This document shows positions 4,696 through 9,302 of a DNA stretch of 9,302 bases, in pieces (positions within the stretch are counted from its first letter, which is position 1; every line of letters starts with the position of its first letter). The notes under the pieces are model-generated. The model ran no database searches. It saw only the letters and a program-made list of their open reading frames with translations, and was not told where the DNA came from. The DNA lies in contig JBELBJ010000044.1 of the NCBI GenBank assembly GCA_042095375.1, forward strand, positions 1 to 9,302, in the 5' to 3' direction. Made by a program: the position numbers and the translations under genes. Origin of the DNA: GCA-2715645 sp042095375 (GTDB lineage: Bacteria; Bacteroidota; Bacteroidia; Cytophagales; MED-G16).

Positions 4696-6822
4696 TTATT
4701 TTTCAGGCTTTGGAATCAAAACTTTTCTAGAAAGTCTAAATTTTCCGGTTTTTTTATCAATTTCTGTTAGTTTAACTTTTATTTCTTCTCCTTCTTCAAG
4801 AACACCTTCCATACTTTCTAATCTTTCCCATGTAATTTCAGAAATATGTAATAGACCATCTTTTCCAGGCATAAATTCAACAAAAGCACCAAAAGGCATA
4901 ATGTTTTTAACTTTTCCAACATATTCTTCACCAACTTCTGGTAATGCAACAATAGCTTTAACCTTTTCAATAGCAGCATCCATATTTTCTTGATTAGCGG
5001 CAAAAATATTTACAACTCCAGCATCATCAACCTCTTCAACTAAAACTGTTGCTCCAGAATCTTTTTGAATTTGTTGAATGATTTTACCTCCAGGACCAAT
5101 TACAGCTCCAATCATATCTTTTGCTATAGACATTTTGAAAGATCTTGGTGTATGAGGTTTAAAATCTTTTTTAGACTCTTTAATTGTTTTTGTCATTTCA
5201 TTTAAAATATGAAGTCTACCTTCTTTTGCTTGATTAAGAGCCTCAGCTAATACGTCATAAGATAAACCATCAATTTTAATATCCATTTGACAAGCAGTTA
5301 TCCCATCCTTGGTGCCAGTAACTTTGAAATCCATATCTCCAAGATGATCTTCATCACCTAATATATCTGATAAAATAGCATAATTACCAGATTTTGAATC
5401 TGAAATCATTCCCATTGCAATACCAGAAACTGGTTTTTTTATTTTAATTCCCGCATCCATTAAAGCTAAACTTCCAGCACAAACAGTTGCCATAGAAGAA
5501 GATCCATTAGATTCTAAAATATCAGAAACAATTCTTATAGTATAAGGATTATCTTCATCAGAAGGTAACATGTTTTTTAAAGCTCTTAATGCTAAATTAC
5601 CATGCCCAATTTCTCTTCTTCCAGCACCTCTATTTGGTCTTACTTCTCCAGTAGAAAATCCTGGAAAATTATAATGTAAAATAAATTTATTAAAACCAGA
5701 ATTCATAGCCCCATCTATCATCTGTTCATCTAGCTTCGTTCCTAAAGTAACAGAAGTTAATGATTGTGTTTCTCCTCTTGTGAATATTGATGATCCATGA
5801 GCATTTGGTAAGTAATCAATTTCAGACCATATTGGTCTAATCTCATTTAACTTTCTTCCATCTAAACGTATTTTTTTATCTAATACAGCCTTTCTAATAG
5901 CATTTTTTTCGACATCATGAAAATAAACATTAAAAAGAAATTCATTAAAATCATCTCCTATTTCAATTTCTTCTAAATATTTTTCTCTTATTTTAGAAAA
6001 CTCTTCAGCTCTTTTTTTCTTATCAGCTATACCCTTACAAGCAATTTTGTATATTTTGTCAAAAGTTTTAGAAGTAATATCTTTTAATAAACCTTCGTCC
6101 GTATCCTCATGAGAATATTCTCTTTTATCACTAACCCCAACCAACTTTGAAAGTTTTAACTGCAAATCACACATTTTCTTAATTGCTTCATGAGCAACTT
6201 TCAAAGCTTCAATAATTTCATTTTCAGAAACTTCACTTGATTCACCTTCAACCATACATATGTTTTCAGTTGTAGCTCCCACCATTAAATTAAGTGAAGA
6301 CATATCAATTTGTTCAGGAGTGGGATTTATAATGTAATCATTATCACACTTAACAACTCTAACTTCAGCAATAGGTCCATTAAAAGGAATATCAGATACT
6401 GTTAGAGCAGCAGAAGCAGCAAAAGCAGCTAATGAATCTGGTAATGCATCAGCATCAGCACTTATTAGTGATAACATAACTTGAGTATCAGCATGATAAT
6501 CACTCGGAAATAAAGGTCTTAATACTCTATCGACTAACCTACATATAAGAACTTCATGATCTGAAAGTCTACCTTCTCTTTTTAAAAACCCTCCAGGAAT
6601 TTTTCCAGCAGAAGCAAATTTTTCTTGATAATCTACTGAAAGAGGCAAAAAATTCATATTTTCTTTTGCTTCTTCTTTAGCTACAACTGTTGCTAAAATC
6701 ATAGTTTTTCCCATAGAAAGTACTACAGAACCGTCAGCTTGTTTTGCAAGCTTTCCTGTTTCAATTTTAATTTCTCTACCATCAGATAATTTGGTAGAAA
6801 CTGATTTTATATTATTTTTCAT
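4696..6822 (-). CDS. pnp: Polyribonucleotide nucleotidyltransferase (PNPase)
   Basis: PNPase is a phosphate-dependent 3'-5' exoribonuclease, acting as a trimer in mRNA decay and able to add 3' tails. The 708 residues contain the full domain set: a first RNase PH domain (about 10-145), an all-helical linker region (about 240-310), a second RNase PH domain (about 318-545), a KH domain (about 560-620) with IGPGGK at 575-580, and an S1 domain (about 632-702) with GKVKNIMPFGAFVEF. The catalytic segment SDILGDEDHLGDMDFK (485-500) is intact; D492, D498 and K500 align with E. coli D486, D492 and K494, which bind the catalytic metal. It lies 49 bp downstream of rpsO, the same order as in many bacteria, where the two genes are co-transcribed. 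The short tail after S1 (VLIPKPEK) lacks the E. coli-type extension that binds RNase E. Confidence 0.98.
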   Translation of the reverse strand: MKNNIKSVSTKLSDGREIKIETGKLAKQADGSVVLSMGKTMILATVVAKEEAKENMNFLPLSVDYQEKFASAGKIPGGFLKREGRLSDHEVLICRLVDRVLRPLFPSDYHADTQVMLSLISADADALPDSLAAFAASAALTVSDIPFNGPIAEVRVVKCDNDYIINPTPEQIDMSSLNLMVGATTENICMVEGESSEVSENEIIEALKVAHEAIKKMCDLQLKLSKLVGVSDKREYSHEDTDEGLLKDITSKTFDKIYKIACKGIADKKKRAEEFSKIREKYLEEIEIGDDFNEFLFNVYFHDVEKNAIRKAVLDKKIRLDGRKLNEIRPIWSEIDYLPNAHGSSIFTRGETQSLTSVTLGTKLDEQMIDGAMNSGFNKFILHYNFPGFSTGEVRPNRGAGRREIGHGNLALRALKNMLPSDEDNPYTIRIVSDILESNGSSSMATVCAGSLALMDAGIKIKKPVSGIAMGMISDSKSGNYAILSDILGDEDHLGDMDFKVTGTKDGITACQMDIKIDGLSYDVLAEALNQAKEGRLHILNEMTKTIKESKKDFKPHTPRSFKMSIAKDMIGAVIGPGGKIIQQIQKDSGATVLVEEVDDAGVVNIFAANQENMDAAIEKVKAIVALPEVGEEYVGKVKNIMPFGAFVEFMPGKDGLLHISEITWERLESMEGVLEEGEEIKVKLTEIDKKTGKFRLSRKVLIPKPEK

Positions 6823-6871
6823 ATTTATATATTATTAATAAAAAGGATGCTAATTCAGAAGAATAAAAATA

Positions 6872-7147
6872 TTATTTTCTAATCTTCAATTCAGATATAA
6901 TTGATCTGTATCTCTCAATATGTTTAGAGGAAAGATAATTTAACAATTTCCTTCTTTTACCAACCAACTTAATTAAACCCAATCGAGATGAGTGATCATT
7001 TTTATTTGTTCTCAAATGGTTAGTTAAATGATTAATTCGGTGAGTAAATAAAGCAATTTGTGACTCAGCAGATCCTGTATCATTTTTTACCTTTAACCGA
7101 CCATGATTTTTAAACAAATCTTCTTTATTTTTTTTTGTTAAATACAT
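6872..7147 (-). CDS. rpsO: 30S ribosomal protein S15
   Basis: S15 is a primary 16S rRNA-binding protein of the small-subunit platform and often regulates its own mRNA. The start is placed at ATG 7147-7145, giving 91 residues beginning MYLTKKNKEDLFKNHG, close to the family norm of 88-91. A longer reading frame from a TTG at 7186-7184 would add 13 residues with no counterpart in S15, and that TTG is part of the -7 promoter box, so it should be rejected. Conserved segments are NDTGSAESQIALFTHRINHL, a DHSSRLGL helix (family DxxSxxGL), LVGKRRKLLNYL, and IERYRSIISELKIRK at the C-terminus. There is no Shine-Dalgarno sequence. It lies 81 bp downstream of the permease gene, is preceded by its own promoter, and is followed by pnp. 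Confidence 0.97.
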   Translation of the reverse strand: MYLTKKNKEDLFKNHGRLKVKNDTGSAESQIALFTHRINHLTNHLRTNKNDHSSRLGLIKLVGKRRKLLNYLSSKHIERYRSIISELKIRK

Positions 7148-7183
7148 GCTTAGCCAAAGTGTTTGTTTTATAATTAATTCTCG

Positions 7184-7214
7184 CAAAATTAGTTAATAAT
7201 TATATTTATCAAAA
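7184..7214 (-). promoter_or_regulatory. Promoter for rpsO-pnp-trxB-bshB1
   Basis: Read on the minus strand, TTTTG (7214-7210) and TAATTTTG (7191-7184) are separated by 18 bp, an exact match to the Bacteroidota -33/-7 arrangement. It lies in the 81-bp gap between the permease stop (7229) and the S15 ATG (7147), leaving about 30 nt of leader. The leader could hold an S15 autoregulatory structure, but I see no convincing hairpin. This is the clearest protein-gene promoter in the window and would allow rpsO and downstream genes to be expressed independently of the permease. Confidence 0.7.
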
Positions 7215-7228
7215 TTTTTATGAATTAA

Positions 7229-8728
7229 TTATATGCTCTTAAATTTTTTAAAAAAATTTTTACAATATGTTATATAAAAATCAAAATCAATTAATTTAGA
7301 GTCTTTACTTGATTTATATAAAAAGAAAAAACCAACAGGAAAAAGAATAATGTTTGATACCCAGGCTGCATATTCTGGTAATAAAATCCCTTCTCTTGCC
7401 CATTTTAAACTTAAAATATTTAGAAAATAATAAATCAAATAAAAAAATATTGAAATTATTACAGGAACTCCCAATCCTCCTTTTTTAATTAATGATCCAA
7501 GAGGAGCTCCAATTAAAAACATAGTAAAACATGCAAAGGCTTGAGCGTATTTCCTATATAATTCAATTGAATTTTTATTTATTTCAAAATTTTGAGATTT
7601 TATTTTAACAGAATTAATACTCAAATTAGTTTTTAGACTTCTTGCATTATCTAAAGATTTTGAAAAAATTAAGCTAGAATCAATATCTAAAAAAGTACTA
7701 TCAGTATTAAAATAAAAATTATTTATATTCTGTATTGAATCATTGGAATAATAATCCAAAATTAAATCTTCTTCCCTAAGTTCACCTCTCACTAATTTAA
7801 TTCTATCCGATAAAATAAATTTGTTTTTCATATGAAATTTATAAAATGGGGTTGAATTCTTAAGAAGTATATATTTTTGTTTGTCTTTTAAATATTTCAA
7901 TGAATCAATTGTTCTATTCAATTGGCTTATATTTTTCATTCTATAGTCACCAGAAAACAATTCTTCTTTTGTTCTATTTAAATTAAAGGATGACATATCA
8001 AAAACCATTTTCATTTTTTTAAATTTGGTTCTATGAAATTGATTCACCCTTCTAGATATAAAATTATTAGATCTTGGGATTTCAGTATATGAGGCACCAT
8101 TAAATAATTCGAATGCTAAATATCTATCATCCGAAAAAGGATACATAAGACATGAATCAGCTAAAATCACTCTATTGTTTCCAGGAAAAGATATATGATC
8201 ATATATTATAATATTTTTTAATATTTTATCATTTATTTTTTGATCAATTTTTATACTATAACCAGGAATACCATCATAGAATTGGCCTTCTTTTAAATCC
8301 ATAGAGGGTTTCTTTCTTTTGATATCATACAAAAGACTTAATGCCTTTAAATTAGCCTTTGGAATAATATAATTATTTGAATAAAAGGCAAAAAAAGAAA
8401 TTATAATTGAAACAAAAAATAATGGAATTAGAGTCCTAATAAGAGATATACCTGAACTTTTTATAGCTGTTAATTCATTCTGTTCTCCTAAATTCCCAAA
8501 AGTCATTAGTGATGATAAAAGTAATGCTAAAGGAAATGCTTCAGGTGTTATCCTAATTGAAAAATAAAACATAAATTCAATAAAAACTCCAAAACCTAAA
8601 TCTTTACCTAAAATATCATCAAAATATTTTAACATAAATTGTAACAAGAGAATGAATACTACTAAGAAAAAAGTTAAAATAAAGGGAGCAAAAAAAGACT
8701 TTAAAATAAGTTTATCTAATTTTCTCAT
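7229..8728 (-). CDS. LptF/LptG family permease (YjgP/YjgQ)
   Basis: An inner-membrane subunit of the Lpt transporter, which extracts lipopolysaccharide from the inner membrane and sends it across the periplasm, powered by the LptB ATPase. The 499 residues show the expected layout: three N-terminal membrane helices (about 11-33, 50-75, 97-118), a long periplasmic domain (about 120-390), and three C-terminal helices (about 392-412, 420-440, 451-471). The cytoplasmic loop FGNLGEQNELTAIKSSGISL (77-96) is the conserved coupling segment that contacts the ATPase. The periplasmic domain is much longer than in E. coli LptF/G, common in Bacteroidota; the extra part is Asn/Ser/Lys-rich around 250-380. 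Both LptF and LptG share this architecture and I cannot say which subunit this is, so no symbol is given. It starts 24 bp after the START-like gene, probably in the same transcript. Confidence 0.9.
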   Translation of the reverse strand: MRKLDKLILKSFFAPFILTFFLVVFILLLQFMLKYFDDILGKDLGFGVFIEFMFYFSIRITPEAFPLALLLSSLMTFGNLGEQNELTAIKSSGISLIRTLIPLFFVSIIISFFAFYSNNYIIPKANLKALSLLYDIKRKKPSMDLKEGQFYDGIPGYSIKIDQKINDKILKNIIIYDHISFPGNNRVILADSCLMYPFSDDRYLAFELFNGASYTEIPRSNNFISRRVNQFHRTKFKKMKMVFDMSSFNLNRTKEELFSGDYRMKNISQLNRTIDSLKYLKDKQKYILLKNSTPFYKFHMKNKFILSDRIKLVRGELREEDLILDYYSNDSIQNINNFYFNTDSTFLDIDSSLIFSKSLDNARSLKTNLSINSVKIKSQNFEINKNSIELYRKYAQAFACFTMFLIGAPLGSLIKKGGLGVPVIISIFFYLIYYFLNILSLKWAREGILLPEYAAWVSNIILFPVGFFFLYKSSKDSKLIDFDFYITYCKNFFKKFKSI

Positions 8729-8752
8729 AATAATAAAATTAGACTATTAAAA

Positions 8753-9148
8753 TTAAGCTCCAATTATTTCTTTGAGGTTTGATAATAAATTTTCCCATAT
8801 TTGATGTGACTCATCTAAATCATCTGTTTCTGTATATTCTGTAACCTTTATAAATACAGATTGAGTTAATTCGTTAATTTCTAATCTAAACTCCATAAAA
8901 TCTTTATCATCCGCATTCTCATCTTCATGCACGAATGTAAATTTTACATATTGATTATTTTTTAATGAATCTATTTTTGCAACTCTTTCCTCACCATCTA
9001 AAATAAAGATTAAAGTTTTATTGAAACTATCTATATTAACATCATCTGCAAACCACTGAGATAATCCAGAAGCAGTACTTAAATAAGGAAATAACATTGC
9101 TTTAGAGGCATTAATTTCAAATTCACCAACAAACTTTTGTTTTGCCAT
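8753..9148 (-). CDS. START-like (SRPBCC fold) domain protein, Bacteroidota type
   Basis: A 131-residue protein of a small family that I recognise from Bacteroidota and which belongs to the START/AHSA1-like helix-grip fold. Conserved features are an N-terminal beta strand (FVGEFEINAS), YLSTASGLSQWFADDV at 22-37 (matching the STPxGLSxWFAD signature), FILDGEERVAKI (48-59), VKFTFVHEDE (68-77), FRLEINELTQSVFIKVTEY (87-105), and a C-terminal helix with HQIWENLLSNLKEIIGA. It is a single soluble domain without signal peptide or membrane segment. Proteins of this fold bind hydrophobic ligands or act as co-chaperones, but the ligand of this family is not known to me and none is proposed. It lies immediately upstream of the LPS-export permease gene, which suggests co-expression and only weakly a link to the envelope. 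Confidence 0.85.
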   Translation of the reverse strand: MAKQKFVGEFEINASKAMLFPYLSTASGLSQWFADDVNIDSFNKTLIFILDGEERVAKIDSLKNNQYVKFTFVHEDENADDKDFMEFRLEINELTQSVFIKVTEYTETDDLDESHQIWENLLSNLKEIIGA

Positions 9149-9170
9149 TATATAATATTTATAGTATTCT

Positions 9171-9199
9171 CAATGTACAAAAAAAATCACAAAATTCAA
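9171..9199 (-). promoter_or_regulatory. Candidate promoter for the START-permease pair
   Basis: On the minus strand a TTG (9199-9197) is followed after 19 bp by TACATTG (9177-9171), an imperfect version of TAnnTTTG with one T missing. It lies 22 bp upstream of the START-like ATG at 9148. Spacing and position fit a Bacteroidota promoter, but the -7 box is degenerate and the region is AT-rich. Confidence 0.4.
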
Positions 9200-9210
9200 G
9201 AATAAAAAGA

Positions 9211-9243
9211 TTTTCTTTTTAAACAATAATATAGCTAAATTTG
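9211..9243 (+). promoter_or_regulatory. Promoter for the CAT-anticodon tRNA gene
   Basis: TAAATTTG at 9236-9243 matches the TAnnTTTG -7 element exactly and ends 9 bp before the tRNA 5' end. The -33 region is weaker: TTTTC at 9211-9215, 20 bp upstream, is the best candidate and lacks the usual TTG. Transcription would begin only a few bases before the mature tRNA. It is arranged back to back with the START-gene promoter in the 104-bp gap. Confidence 0.6.
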
Positions 9244-9252
9244 TTGGCTTTT

Positions 9253-9302
9253 AGCGAGGTAGCTCAGGTGGTTAGAGCGTCGGATTCATAACCCGGAGGT
9301 CG
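9253..9302 (+). tRNA. tRNA with anticodon CAT (elongator Met type), 5' 50 nt only
   Basis: The first 50 bases of a tRNA are present before the window ends. Acceptor 5' strand AGCGAGG (9253-9259), T8 and A9, D stem GCTC/GAGC (9262-9265 with 9275-9278) fully paired, D loop with GG at 9270-9271, and anticodon loop TTCATAA with anticodon CAT at 9287-9289. The C11-G24 pair marks an elongator rather than an initiator, which has purine 11 and pyrimidine 24. The anticodon stem (9280-9284 with 9292-9296) has a T27-G43 wobble, three G-C/C-G pairs, and an A31/C39 non-pair next to the loop. A CAT anticodon could also belong to tRNA-Ile with lysidine at position 34; the missing acceptor and T arm prevent a firm choice, with Met more likely. 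Confidence 0.88.

Noticed and set aside
4818..5003. Minus-strand open frame of 61 codons
   Set aside because: Same strand but a different frame inside the KH/S1 part of pnp, which is well conserved in its own frame.
7148..7186. Thirteen-residue N-terminal extension of S15 from a TTG start
   Set aside because: No counterpart in S15 proteins, and the TTG lies within the -7 promoter element.
7241..7261. Palindromic A/T run at the 3' end of the permease gene
   Set aside because: It encodes the Lys/Phe-rich C-terminus, contains only A and T, and has no stable stem; chance in AT-rich DNA is sufficient.

Overview
The window looks like a stretch of core chromosome from a very AT-rich, probably streamlined member of the Bacteroidota, most likely a flavobacterium-like lineage. 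Four things point there. Family content: a Bacteroidota-type START-like protein, a BshB1-type bacillithiol deacetylase, a large LptF/LptG-family permease and a multi-repeat DUF349 protein. Promoters: several gene starts are preceded by the Bacteroidota element TAnnTTTG with an upstream TTG. Translation signals: no purine-rich Shine-Dalgarno sequence is visible before any start codon. Compactness: gaps are mostly 20-100 bp and several genes overlap. The placement is by family recognition and motif; no database search was run.

Layout, left to right. At the left edge, a gene too short to stand out in an ORF scan (1-161, minus) is the N-terminus of a PLP-dependent serine/threonine dehydratase, cut off just after its catalytic lysine. 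It overlaps by 4 bp (ATGA) the stop of a DUF349 repeat protein gene (158-1747, minus). Upstream of that is a YqgE/AlgH-family gene (1769-2347, minus). A 36-bp divergent gap separates it from pdxH (2384-3028, plus), which ends tail to tail, with a 12-bp overlap, against bshB1 (3017-3739, minus).

The right two thirds is a minus-strand run read from right to left: START-like protein (8753-9148), LptF/LptG-family permease (7229-8728), rpsO (6872-7147), pnp (4696-6822), trxB (3736-4674) and bshB1 (3017-3739). A good promoter before rpsO suggests that rpsO-pnp-trxB-bshB1 can be transcribed on its own, with read-through from the START-permease pair also possible. A partial elongator-type tRNA with anticodon CAT starts at 9253 on the plus strand, divergent from the START-like gene, and runs off the right edge.

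Functionally the window combines translation and RNA turnover (S15, PNPase, tRNA), thiol redox (thioredoxin reductase coupled to a bacillithiol biosynthesis enzyme), cofactor synthesis (pyridoxal phosphate by PdxH, with a PLP-dependent dehydratase nearby), envelope lipopolysaccharide export (LptF/G), and three poorly characterised conserved proteins (YqgE/AlgH, DUF349, START-like). I found no mobile element, CRISPR array, toxin-antitoxin pair, phage or defence module, and no evidence of a new multi-gene system. The points worth a second look are small-scale: two 21-bp in-frame tandem repeats in the DUF349 gene, gene overlaps, a promoter nested in the preceding gene, and a non-paired position in the tRNA anticodon stem.
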